Source: Paralithodes platypus
Taxonomy: Eukaryota > Arthropoda > Malacostraca > Decapoda > Lithodidae
Direction of reading: 5' to 3'
DNA: 64,000 bases
Assembly (NCBI GenBank): GCA_032716605.1
Contig: CM064580.1
Coordinates: 31,289,684 to 31,353,683, forward strand
The position numbers and the translations under genes were made by a program. The notes under the pieces were generated by a model, which worked only from the letters and a program-made list of their open reading frames with translations, ran no database searches and was not told the DNA's origin. Of this stretch, positions 10,902 through 20,751 are shown one piece after another (positions within the stretch are counted from its first letter, which is position 1; each line of letters begins with the position of its first letter).

Positions 10902-10903
10902 GC
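8693..10903 (-). CDS. Reverse transcriptase ORF2 of family B (N-terminally truncated, open)
   Basis: An uninterrupted minus-strand frame of about 737 codons, running from the truncation point to TAG at 8695-8693. The first in-frame start-like codon is GTG in flanking DNA, so the original start is lost, with most of the endonuclease domain. Visible RT signatures (frame residue numbers) are GPDEIPP about 243, NYRPIAITST about 298, ALDISKAFDRVWH about 368, GVPQGSV about 425 and SYADDST about 454. The YADD catalytic pair is intact. The tail carries LPTLSIRRNVASLALFYRY and TLWNSLPSNCFP. One oddity is HINYLI where HINDLI is usual. Long openness suggests recent insertion. The lineage looks Jockey/L2-like (inference). 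Confidence 0.85.
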   Translation of the reverse strand, partial: ACLIQATCLSPTTPSHSEPVLVTKWHYDRADWEGLQGFFIDIPWTSFFSNDAHSTLSHIQDFVKIGMETFIPHQKYSKRSNSPKWFDHNCARVTEQKAIAYNAYTRSKTHEAFNYFRNIRNHAKTVLNLTKSNFLHKQANKLLNNPNDKKIFWSTLNSFKSNFTTASSIPLLKSPTGNLVSDPRGKANPLADIFSTNSTLDEINQDVPVLNFNSPEIPSLKIHTRHVKTILQNLSVDKATGPDEIPPIVLKNCSLVLAPVLAKNFRLCTHTSCFSVPWKEANIHPVPKKGASSDPSNYRPIAITSTLGKVFEIILNNHIIKHLENNKLISDRQYGFRRCRSTADMLCLLTHQINQATDQHGETHTIALDISKAFDRVWHQSLLSKMSHYGLASLVPLISSDLHNRKIRVMVDGLYSQFHSINAGVPQGSVLAPILFLIHINYLISTTHNPIHSYADDSTLHSSFTFTNSFTQPDLINSKINTAISLNQDLSRINGWGQKNLVFFNAQKTKYIQFSNRQNLTNSHIFVNDVNIPTSPSIAILGVTLTTNLSWTHYVRSIAKNASKKLGLLYRVREFFTDEQLAVIYKSHVRSQMDYCSPLWGGSGVVALRQLDKIQNKAIRLINNPAITQDLPTLSIRRNVASLALFYRYFHSNCSEELASIVPPLHIFPRRTRAAESAHEFTLSPPQCRTSAYQNSFIPRATTLWNSLPSNCFPQTYNLQMFKSSCYKHFMNGGCL

Positions 10904-11480
10904 CACAAATGTGACAAATGTGGCAGTGAGTCGCTAGACCAGGTGAACAAGCTTTTATACTTGGAAGATACCATCTCTGCTGATGATGTTTCCGAAGCTG
11001 CCACTGTATCCAAAGTTAGATGTGGCTAGAGAAAGTTCAGAAATATGCTTGTTTAACCATGAGACGACTTATATACTCCACTTGGTGGACAAATTGTTTA
11101 ACTCATGTACTAGAAACGCAGTAACATATGCTTCAGAAACGTGGCCAGTTACAGTAGAATGACATAACAAAATATGAATGATAAGATGGATGTGTAAGGC
11201 CAAATTGCAAGATAAGATACCTAATGAGGAGTAGAAGGGCCGGTTAGGCATCAAAATATCAGTAAGGAGTTATATACAAGCAAGCTTTGATGGTTTGGGC
11301 ATGTAGAATAGATGGCTGATATGCAGTGCATTGGGTGAAAAGATCCAAAACCGTGGAGGGATCTGCACTGAGGGCTAGATCTAGAGTGATGTGACATGAT
11401 GACATATGATCTGATCTCAAATTTACAAATCTGACAAGTAAAGCAACCTTATTAGAGCTGCCAGGATGGGCTGCCATTAG

Positions 11481-11972
11481 GAAATGATACTAAAGCCACT
11501 GTGGACCACTTACTCATAGTTATGTATGGCAGTATATAAAATTTACCAACAGGTAGATTATATATAGCTATATTTAAACACACAGACACGCACACACACA
11601 ATAACACACAATATAAATCAAGATGTTCCAGGAATAAGTCGAGAATCTAGACAAATATGATGGTCAGAGTAGATGATGAAGCCTTGTGAGACTGCGTGAA
11701 ACTTTCCCTTGATCTTCTTTTTCCCTTGACATAGATTATATTTCTTTTTTATCTTTTTCTATGTTTACCTTCAGTATTTGTTTTGATTGTTTATATTTTA
11801 AATTATTGATAGCTCACTTAGTTTGATTTCTTGTTTCTTCCTTAATCATAATATATCATCTCTCCCATCTACTCGGCAACAGCTTTACAAATTGTCAGGA
11901 GTGCAACTGGTAAATTAACTTTAATTAGTAGTGATAGTAACACTTTTCACCTAAGCTAATAGGGTGTCAGTG

Positions 11973-12027
<55 letters not shown>

Positions 12028-12130
12028 AGAACAATACTGGTTATACGATAAGAACATTGTTTAATTGAAAAATGGAGATACATAATCTTGAAATACTGAT
12101 ATATTTATATTAATGTATAGATTGAATACA
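11481..12130. other. No gene seen; (AT)n at 11975-12023
   Basis: AT-rich spacer with a short CA-rich tract near 11578-11605 and an (AT)n microsatellite at about 11975-12023. No coding or RNA feature recognised. Confidence 0.6.
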
Positions 12131-12131
12131 C

Positions 12132-12765
12132 TACATACATAGACATGTTGAACGAATGGGAGATGAAAGGCTTACAAAGAGAATATATGAGTCAGGTACA
12201 AGGGGAGATAGAAGGGCAGGAAGACCCCCATTGAGATGGAGAGACTGTGTAAGAAAGGCTTTGGATGATAGAAGAATGACTATAGATCAGGCAGGGGAAG
12301 TGGTGGTGGACAGGAGTGAATGGAGATTGCTTGTGAATAGTTGAGTGAACACGTGGTCATTTGGAGTAAGGGGTCGGGCGCAAGTTGGACTAGATAATAG
12401 TCCATCAGGCGCCTGGCCCGGGGAGACGATTAATATGAAGGGTGTGCCTGGAAGTGTGGTGGGAGGGCTTGTCGCTTTGGCTCCGCTGCATGTCTGCCTG
12501 CCGAGATCAGAACCTCTCCTGGTGGTCAGGGGCCGGGGGAGTGCTGGAGCGACCTTGGTAACCCTGGTCTCTGGGTCTTCTCCTGGGTGACCTGGATGTG
12601 TGAGAGTTTGTGTTTTTTATCTGTGTTTATTTTTAGTTTTATGTTGTTTTTGTGTTTTCCCTGTTCTTGCTCTGTCTTGAGTCGGCTACCCCCAAAATGG
12701 GGATTGGGCCTGAGCATATAGATAGATAGAATATAATAGATAGACATACATAGACACACAAACAT
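12132..12765 (+). pseudogene. 3' end of an RTE-like retrotransposon (C-terminus plus 3' UTR)
   Basis: The plus strand reads HVERMGDERLTKRIYES, then RRAGRPPLRWRDCVRKAL, then DRSEWRLLVNS and a stop near 12342. This is the GHVERM...RGRPxxRW...DRxxWR end of RTE-type ORFs, related to but distinct from family C. The following 400 bases look like 3' UTR and end in a GATAGATAGA tail at about 12720-12746, as in family C. Everything upstream is missing (5' truncation). Confidence 0.75.
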
Positions 12766-13024
12766 GTCAAAAGCATGAAAACCTAATATCATATTTTATA
12801 TATACTTATATTATTCATAACAGTGAACTATCCCCAAGTTTGCCAGTGTTGTTACAGTTACAAGTTTAACTTAGATAATCATTAATGATCTCATTCTGTA
12901 AGTTTTCCTGATGACACCCTCCCATCTTCCTCCTCATCGTCCTTCCCCCAAACTTCTCTCTTCGCAGCGCAGACAAATTGACCACTCCAAGTATGTGTTG
13001 AAGAATCTGCATATATTAGCCACA

Positions 13025-13027
<3 letters not shown>

Positions 13028-13071
<44 letters not shown>
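13028..13071. repeat. (AG)n microsatellite
   Basis: About 21 uninterrupted GA/AG units. Reading frames through it are low complexity and not genes. Confidence 0.95.
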
Positions 13072-13073
<2 letters not shown>

Positions 13074-14380
13074 CAGACACAGCAGAGAACTGCAGTAATT
13101 AACACGGAAAACCCAGCAGCAGGAACACGAGCCTAAGTCACAATAACTTGCCAAGATAAGAGAGAATGGGAGGGAAAGGGAAGTATTCGCTTGAAAATAA
13201 AGAGAGTGGAGAGGCAACAGGGATAGGGGTGTGTTGGTATGGTGATAACAGCGATAATTATAGGAGAGAGAGAGAGACTCTACTACATCCGATTCCATAT
13301 AGACAAAATAGCGAATATATGAACATTGAACACAAATATGTCGAGATAACAATGTAATGATTACGAGTTATTTCATTCTTTATTTAGACTTGGTTAAGGT
13401 ATGTTATGGCACAATTAAAAAGGGAAGCATGTGAATATTCTGGTGCATTATGCACATAACAATGTTGTTCTCAGTCCTAGCCGACCACTGCGAACTTTAT
13501 GTTTATCCCCAACCCTTTTCGTTTCAATGAATTTCTCCAGATATCCAACTGTGAGTTTACTACCCGGTGTCAGCTAACTTTGGCAATGATTCTGAGCTAT
13601 AGGTTCTTTAGATATCAGAAACGGCTATAGTAAACAGGCTGTAATCTCAAACATCTATTTACTGGTCTACCCTTATAAAATGATAACAATACCAGGTTGA
13701 TTGTCTTATTTATTCTTAAGCTATAAGATGCTAAGAGGTTAGGATTTTAACGGACACATTTTTTTTTTTTTTTTTCCTTAAGAAATATTTCTTCCTGGCA
13801 AATCCCTCATATAATGTCGTTGAGCGAGGACCATTCTCTCATGGACTGAATATCGAGATACTAGATTCATTGAGGCTGGTAGAGAACAAAATCGACTAAG
13901 GTCCACTTGAAATTCAGAGACAAACATTGAGTTTTACGACATAACTACAATTTAGAATTGTTAACAAAATATTTGGACCACCCTGCAGTATATTAATAAA
14001 TAAACACTACACTTTAGGACATTCTCCTATACAATTCCTGTGAAATCTTGCTGTGGAATCTTGTATGTCATTTTGCTTGTCGAGTGAACTTTGTGTGATG
14101 TCTTAATTTCATTCATGTGACACCCTACTATAAAAGCTTCGGTGGAGTTCCTGCCTTGCTGGCGGAGGCATTACTTGTCCACAGTTTGTTTTATAAGGTT
14201 CTTATACAGCTTTGGTATTAAACCTTTTGGCATAGGTATAAATGAGCTACCGAAGGAAAACATTGGTTGCGGTAGTGTTGAGTTTTGGAACGGCAGCCTC
14301 CAATAGCTGTGTCAGAAAAATTTGCCAGACACACAAAATAACACATAAAGCAACTCAAAAGTGAAACGATACTCCCAAAT
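13072..14380. other. No gene seen
   Basis: Unique-looking AT-rich sequence with a 16 base T run near 13760. No coding signature in any frame, and no tRNA or repeat match within the window was noticed. Confidence 0.5.
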
Positions 14381-14384
14381 GTTC

Positions 14385-14605
14385 TTCTTTTCAACATCTG
14401 AGCTCTGGAACTCTCTCCCTGAATCCATACTTCCCTCATTCTATGACTTAAAATGCTTCAAACAACGTGTGTCCAGGCATTTTGGCTCGACTGTTCCTTG
14501 ATTTTGGCCCTGTCACTCTTTCAACTCTGGGGGAGGCACTCATCATAGGCAGTTTTGCCTTTTGTCTCCCTCATCCACATAGAAAACAAAAGATTACCAA
14601 GATGT
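14385..14605 (+). pseudogene. 3' end relic of family A retrotransposon
   Basis: The plus strand reads SELWNSLPESILPSFYDLKC then FKQRVSRHFGSTVP and a stop at about 14498, followed by the family A 3' UTR (GGGGGAGGCACTCATCATAGG... TTTGCCTTTTGTCTCCC... CACATAGAAAAC). Only the last 40 or so codons remain, consistent with 5' truncation. Confidence 0.8.
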
Positions 14606-15320
14606 CAAAGGAAGTGCATAAAGGAGCTTTGAGAAAGTGTTTGATGATATTCATATTAATTTGTGATCAAACTTGAAACCGTATAATTGATTAATTGAAT
14701 CTGAGGTAAATTAATTATTTAATTGAAGAGGAAGTACGACACTGTATGTAATCAATATAATTATATTACTTGTAATGTGCAGCAGAAAAACATGTGATGC
14801 AATTAATGGGCAAATTATAACTGTGTATCTCTATTTCAACCATGCTGAGTAAATGAAGCCAATAATATCTCATGAATTATATTCTTAATTAACTATCACT
14901 AACTTAAACATAAAATGTGTGAATAATTATATATATTATCAACTCTGCGTAAGCAAAGTTTGGTATCGCTCCCCCGTATAGTGGGTACCACCGGAAAAAA
15001 AAATGTCTGTCGTTGTCAATGTCGATGTTGATGTTCTCCTTCTGTCCCGAAACTCCTCCTAGACCGTTGGACGGATTTTCACCAAATTTCACACGAACAT
15101 TTGTTGGGTGAATGCGAACGTCAGTCAAAAAAGATTTGTTGTAAGATATGCAATAATTATGTCTTTAGGTCCCAAATATGTCCCCCCCCCCCTCTCCCCC
15201 CCCCCCCCAGAAATGATGGCATTCTTAGTGTGTGTGCCCCGAAGTGGTTCACACACAGAACGCATTCGAAAACATCTCGTCCCATATCTGTTAGGTTAAG
15301 TTAGTTTAGTTGACATTAGA
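14606..15320. other. No gene seen; C-rich tract and a possible interspersed repeat
   Basis: 14940-15130 has a GC-richer block (CTCCTAGACCGTTGGACGGATTTTCACC) that reads like a dispersed repeat, but I see no second copy here. A broken C tract lies at 15181-15209. Nothing codes convincingly. Confidence 0.4.
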
Positions 15321-15329
15321 AGTTATTAT

Positions 15330-15765
15330 AGTAATAGTGGGGATGATGGTAATAGTAGTGATGATGGTGATAATAGTAGTGATGATGGTTGTAGTTGTAG
15401 TGATGATGATGACAGTAGTAATGACGATGGTAGTGATGATGATGACATTGTAGTAGATATGATGGGTATAGTACTAGTAGTAGTGATGATGGTCATTATA
15501 GTAGTGATGATGGTGACAAGTAATGATGATTGTAATATGATGGTGATAATAATGATTATGGTAACAGTTGTAGTGATAATGATGAGAGTAGTGATGATGG
15601 TAGTGACAATGGTGACAGTATTAGTGAAGATGGTGAGAATAGTAGTGATGATTGTAATAGTAGTAGTGATGATGATAGTAATGGTGATGATAGTATTAGT
15701 GATGATGGTGACAGTTGTAGTGATGATTATAGTAGTAGTGATGATGGTGATAATATAAGTGATCT
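15330..15765 (+). repeat. Imperfect trinucleotide minisatellite (GATGATGGT / AGTAGT type)
   Basis: Variants of AGTAGTGATGATGGTGATAAT repeat with many substitutions. The Val/Met/Ile-only frame running through it is a by-product of the three-base periodicity. Confidence 0.9.
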
Positions 15766-16335
15766 AACCTAGGCTAACTTACTTTAACCTACCCTAGGTA
15801 AGGATGGAGGAATTCGGGCGTATCGCCTGCCTTGTTTAAACTACTCGCATGATCGAGATCACGCCCCCGTCTATTTTGACTGCCATGGAATACAATAATA
15901 GGTTAATGGGGGGCTTTGGCCCTCCTCACCCTCCCATGACATATGATCATCATAATATTGGCAGCAGGGGTCAAAATACTCCTTCCCCTACCATAATCTA
16001 GGGACAAACTATAAATAGGACTCTTGGGAAAATATCCTATCCTAACTTAATCTGGACTAGGCCTAGCCTAATACACTGCAAACTACTGTACACAAATAAA
16101 GTTCATGGGAAAATATAACCTAGCAGAATTTAGTAGCCTATAGACCTACTAGGCCTATAAACAATGTAAATGGTCCTTATGGAGAAAACAAAATCATGAT
16201 AATTCTACCTAGCCTAAACACAAGCCTACAACATTCACTTCCTCAATCAGGAGTCAGCCCTTGTTCCCTCAAAGGGTAGGGAGAATTGGCAAGAGACACA
16301 ACAAAAGAAAAAGAGGTAACATGGGAAGAACATAC
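15766..16335. other. No gene seen
   Basis: AT-rich spacer with several CCTAGGCTAA and TAGCCTA-like words. No coding or RNA feature recognised. Confidence 0.5.
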
Positions 16336-16509
16336 AGTAACAGTTTGCCTGCAAAAAGCAAGCACACAAGCAATCCTACGAATGGATCAGCAAGCCTTCA
16401 CTTAGTTTCACTTCCTCAACGTCTCTCAAAAACTCTGTTAGGGGTTAAATATAGGATATTGCACGATTTATTTATTATATATAATTATATATATATATAT
16501 ATATATATG

Positions 16510-16664
16510 TTAGTAAAGCCAGGTAATAAATTTTCTTTAATACATACGAGGTTGAAAGAAATGGCAATTTCTGCGTTGGACATTTTATTATTCAAAGTTT
16601 CCAGGTCTCTGATGAGTTTTTGCTGGGTGGCAGGAAGTAGATGAATGAGATGAGCAAAATTCAT
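16510..16664 (-). pseudogene. Start of Penelope ORF inside the terminal pseudo-LTR (minus copy)
   Basis: ATG at 16664-16662 opens MNFAHLIHLLPATQQ and continues SNAEIAISFNLVCIKE to the element edge. Penelope pseudo-LTRs normally include the first codons of the ORF, because full elements are partial tandem dimers. The same start appears on the plus strand at 20499. The ORF is cut off by the (AT)n target. Confidence 0.65.
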
Positions 16665-16697
16665 GGTGGTACAGGGTTACATAAATGTACATGATGA

Positions 16698-16747
16698 TAC
16701 AGGATATACGACGCGTTTCACTGGACAACCAGCATTATCAAGTAAGG
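16698..16747 (-). ncRNA. Hammerhead-like ribozyme motif (minus copy)
   Basis: The minus strand reads CTTGATAATG-CTGG-TTGT-CCAG-TGAAACGCGTC. This gives a short stem II with a four-base loop between a CUGAUGA-like strand and GAAAC. Penelope elements are known to carry hammerhead motifs in their pseudo-LTRs. The core here has C3 to U and G8 to A changes, so cleavage activity is doubtful. Confidence 0.4.
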
Positions 16748-16859
16748 TAGAATGATAAAAAGGTAAACAGGAAGGGTATAATATAGAGGGTGGAGGATCA
16801 GAGGAGGCGAAAATCAGGGGGCAAAAGTCTCCTATTGGTGAAGGGGTATTCTAGGAGTG

Positions 16860-18962
16860 CAAAAGGGGGAACCGCTTCACGCAGGCGCACTGGATGCGGG
16901 ATGGTGTTGGTCGGGTGGCGGGGTCAAAGCTGATTGGCTGTGTGTCGAGGGGCGTGGCCTAAGTTGTGTGGTCCGTGTGGTGCCGGCAGAAGACGAAGCT
17001 GAAGGAGGTAGCGTGGGGGCTGCATCAAGGGCACCGGGGGGCGAGGAGGGGCGTTAGGTCCTGTAGGATAGTGCCTTTTGGCAGAAGGAAGGATCTGAAG
17101 GTCTAGAGTTTGGTTGTTGATGTTGGGATGAAAGGCTTGGATATATAACGCTTCGAGTATAGGTAATCTCCTTGGGTCACTTTCTTTATCGAGTATGGTG
17201 GTGTGTTTCTCTAACTCGTTGCGTGTGAGGTGGGGGTGGTAGGGGGTGAGATAGTGGTCTTTGATGGCTCCAGCCTGAAGGTGAAGAGAACCGACGTGAA
17301 AGACGAGTCTGCGTCATGCCAATATAGGAATGAGGTCCATAGTCCTCATAATTACAGGTATGTTGGTAAATGACGTGATCGTCGGTCATCGGGCTCTTTA
17401 TCTTGGTGGAAGCTGGTTTGTTGCGGAGAACGAGGTTGGAGGTCTTGGGGGATTTGTAATAAATTATTAATTTGATTTTGTTTTCCGGGTTGGTTGGGTG
17501 GACATGCTTGGAGATTATTTCTTTTAAGATGGCCTTGTAATTTTTGTGTTCAGAGGACATGTAATTGCGGTAGAAGATCTTAATTTCATTGGGGGGGTCA
17601 ATGTTGGGAGGGCTTTGGGTGTACCATTTTTCAAGATGGTGGTTGATGGTGCTGGAGATGTCGGAGTTGGAGTATCCATTATTCACTAAAACTTGGGATA
17701 GTCTTTCTAGTTCCTGGTGGGTGTCGGCCCAGGTAGAGCAGTGCGTGAGGGCTCTCCTTACATAGGCGGAGATGGAGGATAGAAGATAACGGTGGGGGCA
17801 TTCACTATCGCCGTTGAGGCATTGTCCTGTGTTAGTTTATTTAGTGTAGACGGTGGTTTTGAACCCATGGTCGTTCAGAGCTACGAGGATGTCGAGGAAG
17901 GGGAGTTGTCCATTGTTTGATTTTTCAAAGGTGAAGTTAAGTCCGGAGGAGGTCATGAAGCGACGCTGGAGTTCCTGTAGTTCGTGGATGTCCTTGATTT
18001 GCACGAAGATGTCATCCACGTATCTACAGTAGACGGCGGGTCATTGGGCAGCTAGGAGCTCTTCCTCGATGGTACCCATAAAAAAGTTCGCAAAAAGAAC
18101 TCCTAGGGGGCTGCCCATCGCCACACCGTCTATCTGCTTGTACATGTTGCCCCGGGGGCAAAGGAAGGGGGCCTCCTTGGTACACAGCTCCAGTAGTGTT
18201 TTCAGGACCTTCTCCGGGATGTCCAGTGTTGGTGTATCAGGGCAATGGTAAATTCGACGTAGAATCATGTCAATGGTCCTATCCACTGGCACCTTGGTGA
18301 ACAGGCTTTCTACGTCGAGGGAGGCGATTGTGTGGTTGTTGTTCCGGGGGGCATCTCGTAAAATTTCCAAGAAATCGTGGGCTGAGTTAAGGTTGTATTG
18401 GCTGGGCACGTAGGGGGTGAGGAGGTTGTTCAGGGCCTTGGTGATCTGGTAGGTGGCAGTGGGGATCTGGGAGATGATGGGGCGGAGGGGGTTCCCAGGT
18501 TTGTGTGTTTTGATGGTTCCGTACGCATAACCAGGGGTGTATTCTCCGACGAGTTTTTTAAGGTGGACCCCTCCTTGTTTGGCGTTGATGGTGGTGTTGG
18601 CAGTACGTTTGATTTCGTCGGTTGGGTTGCGGGTGATCTTTTTAAATTTGGTGTTGTCATTTAAGATGACATCCATTTTTCTAAGATATTCCTCCTTGTC
18701 ATGAATCACGAGGCAGGAAGCTTTATCCGCACGACGGATGATGATGTTGGGGTTGTCTCTTAATTGTTTGGCAGCTTGGAAGTGTTGTTTGTTGAGGATT
18801 TTGCTATGGTGAGTTCCTCTGGTTTTGGCGGCTTCAGCGAGGAGAGTAGGTTGTAGGGCGGGAGTAGTGGTGACCTTGCCATCCTTCTTGAGTCGTAGGA
18901 TGTCGTCCAGGAGGATTTCCGTTTCTAGGCATTTCCGGTGGGGCCAGGTTTGGAGCTGGATT
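16860..18962 (-). pseudogene. Penelope-like reverse transcriptase / GIY-YIG ORF (minus copy)
   Basis: A 5'-truncated frame starts near 18962. In order it shows NIIIRRADKASCLVIHDKEE, YGTIKTHKPGNPLRPI, ASLDVESLFTKVPV (RT motif A), GVAMGSPLGVLFANFF, and YVDDIFV (the catalytic pair) at about 18018. A GIY-YIG endonuclease follows at about 17280-17370 (HVIYQHTC...SYIGMTQTRL). Defects are TGA at 18043-18041 where the sister copy has Arg, TAA at 17839-17837, and a 2 base deletion near 17291. RT plus C-terminal GIY-YIG is diagnostic for Penelope elements. The first part of the ORF is missing at the palindrome junction. Confidence 0.85.
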
Positions 18963-18963
18963 G

Positions 18964-20285
18964 GATACACCATCACTGGACATCCCGGAGAAGGCCCTGA
19001 AAACACTACTGGAGCTGTGTACCAAGGAGGCCCCCTTCCTTTGCCCCCGGGGCAACATGTACAAGCAGATAGACGGTGTGGCGATGGGCAGCCCCCTAGG
19101 AGTTCTTTTTGCGAACTTTTTTATGGGTACCATCGAGGAAGAGCTCCTAGCTGCCCAACGACCCGCCGTCTACTGTAGATACGTGGATGACATCTTCGTG
19201 CAAATCAAGGACCTCCACGAACTACAGGAACTCCTTCACCTTTGAAAATCAAACAATGAACAACTCCCCTTCCTCGACATCCTCGTAGCTCTGAACGACC
19301 ATGGGTTCAAAACCACCGTCTACACTAAACCAACTAACACAGGACAATGCCTCAACGGCGATAGTGAATGCCCTGCCGTTATCTTCTATCCTCCATCTCC
19401 GCCTATGTAAGGAGAGCCCTCACGCACTGCTCTACCTGGGCCGACACCCACCAGGAACTAGAAAGACTATCCCAAGTTTTAGTGAATAATGGATACTCCA
19501 ACTCCGACATCTCCAGCACCATCAACCACCATCTTGAAAAATGGTACACCCAAAGCCCTCCCAACATTGACCCCCCCAATGAAATTAAGATCTTCTACCG
19601 CAATTATATGTCCTCTGAACACAAAAATGACGAGGCCGTCTTAAAAGAAATAATCTCCAAGCTTGTCCACCCAACCAACCCGGAAAACAAAATCAAATTA
19701 ATAATTTATTACAAATCCCCCAAGACCTCCAACCTCGTTCTCCGCAACAAACCAGCTTCCACCAAAATAAAGAGCCCGATGACCGACGATCACGTAATTT
19801 ACCAACATACCTGTAATTATGAGGACTGTGGACCTCATTCCTATATTGGCATGACGCAGACTCGTCTTTCACATCGGTTAACTCTTCACCTTCAGGCTGG
19901 AGCCATCAAAGACCACTATCTCACCCCCTACCTCACACGCAACGAGTTAGAGAAACACACCACCATACTCGATAAAGAAAGTGACCCAAGGAGAATACCT
20001 ATATTCGAAGCGTTATATATCCAAGCCTTACATCCCAACATCAACAACCAAACTCTAGACCTTCAGATCCTTCCTTCTGCCAAAATGCACTACCCTACAG
20101 GACCTAACGACCCTCCTCGCCCCCCGGTGCTCTTGACGCAGCCCCCCGCGCTACCTCCTTCAGCTTTGTCTTCTGCTGGCGCCACACGGACCACACAACT
20201 TAGGCCACGCCCCTCGACACACAGCCAATCAGCTTTGACCCCGCCACCCGACCAACACCATCCCGCATTCAGTGCGCCTGCGTGA
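18964..20285 (+). pseudogene. Penelope-like reverse transcriptase / GIY-YIG ORF (plus copy)
   Basis: This starts abruptly inside the RT domain (GATACACCATCACTGG). It keeps GVAMGSPLGVLFANFF and YVDDIFVQIKD, then loses about 28 bases near 19232 and one more near 19250, which breaks the frame. A second frame from about 19370 to the TGA ending at 20285 carries the linker and a complete GIY-YIG region (HVIYQHTC, SYIGMTQTRLSHRL, EALYIQALHPNINN) and a Pro/Ser-rich tail. It is a few percent diverged from the minus copy, so both derive from closely related recent elements. It is not functional as it stands. Confidence 0.85.
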
Positions 20286-20417
20286 AGCGGTTCCCCCTTT
20301 TGCACTCCTAGAATACCCCTCCACCAATAGGAGATTTTTGCCCCCTGATTTTCGCCTCCTCTGATCCTCCACCCTCTATATATACCCTTCCTGTTTACCT
20401 TTTATATCATTCTACCC

Positions 20418-20462
20418 TTACTTGATAATGCTGGTTGTCCAGTGAAACGCGTCGTATATCCT
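20418..20462 (+). ncRNA. Hammerhead-like ribozyme motif (plus copy)
   Basis: The same CTTGATAATG-CTGG-TTGT-CCAG-TGAAACGCGTC core as in the minus copy, here just 5' of the MNFAHLIHLL start codon at 20499. Two core substitutions relative to CUGAUGA/GAAA make it likely inactive. Confidence 0.4.
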
Positions 20463-20498
20463 GTATCATCATGTACATTTATGTAACCCTGTACCACC

Positions 20499-20640
20499 AT
20501 GAATTTTGCTCATCTCATTCATCTACTTCCTGCCACCCAGCGAAAACTAATCAGAGACCTGGAAACTTTGAATAATAAAATTTCCAACGCAGAAATTGCC
20601 ATTTCTTTCAACCTCGTATGTATTAAAGAAAAAAAAATAC
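20499..20640 (+). pseudogene. Start of Penelope ORF inside the terminal pseudo-LTR (plus copy)
   Basis: ATG at 20499 opens the same MNFAHLIHLLPATQ frame and runs to the element edge, where AT-rich target DNA resumes. It is the mirror partner of 16510-16664. Confidence 0.65.
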
Positions 20641-20751
20641 AAAATATATATATAGGCAAAAAATAAGGTAATACAACAGCTGGGTAGCTCTCTCTGCCTC
20701 AGTGGCGTTTGTTTATTTTGATCAGCTGATATTAATGTCCCGTGATTGGTT

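Larger units (their letters stand above)
6690..11480 (+). pseudogene. Decayed RTE-like retrotransposon split by three insertions
   Basis: Four collinear plus-strand segments make one ancestral ORF. At 6690-7304 a reverse transcriptase fragment ends VGVYQGSVL. At about 7895-7974 comes LLYTDDLVFVSD, the catalytic YxDD strand. At 8286-8615 comes a Cys-containing CWKGVGVNS-type knuckle. At 10902-11480 come LYLEDTISADDVSEAATVSK, ASETWPVT, RWMCKAKLQDKIPNEE and a GH-V-like tail. All carry stops and shifts. The gaps correspond to insertions at 7309-7890, 7975-8285 and 8616-10901, all of which therefore postdate it. Confidence 0.65.
16509..20644. mobile_element. Head-to-head pair of Penelope-like elements in an (AT)n tract
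   Basis: A minus-strand copy (16509-18963) and a plus-strand, further truncated copy (18964-20644) share one junction and point away from each other. Their homologous parts (16509 to about 18235, and 18964-20644) form a giant palindrome of about 1.7 kb arms with about 0.73 kb between. Both outer ends carry the same terminal piece with the ORF start codon and a hammerhead-like motif, matching the pseudo-LTR layout known for Penelope elements, which are often found in inverted or tandem partial copies. Insertion was into an (AT)n run. Confidence 0.85.
16336..20751 (+). repeat. Left copy of the long direct repeat flanking family C (split by Penelope pair)
   Basis: The copy consists of 16336-16508 plus 20645-20751, about 280 bases once the Penelope insertion is removed. 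It begins AGTAACAGTTTGCCTGC and ends CCCGTGATTGGTT, exactly at the 3' end of the family C element. The intact counterpart is 23963-24225. Differences are few (CCTGC/CCTTC, CTCTCTGCC/CTCTCTACC and a 2 base indel). Confidence 0.85.

Noticed and set aside
8616..10915. A target-site duplication GCCAGCATGA / GCCACAAATGTGA for family B copy 1
   Set aside because: Too many mismatches to separate it from chance. Boundaries were set instead by the poly(A) tract and loss of similarity to copy 2.
12891..13352. 153-codon minus-strand frame with a Leu/Ser run
   Set aside because: The run is the translated (AG)n tract and the rest has no recognisable motif.
15459..15758. Hydrophobic Val/Met/Ile frame resembling a membrane protein
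   Set aside because: A by-product of the GATGATGGT-type trinucleotide array.
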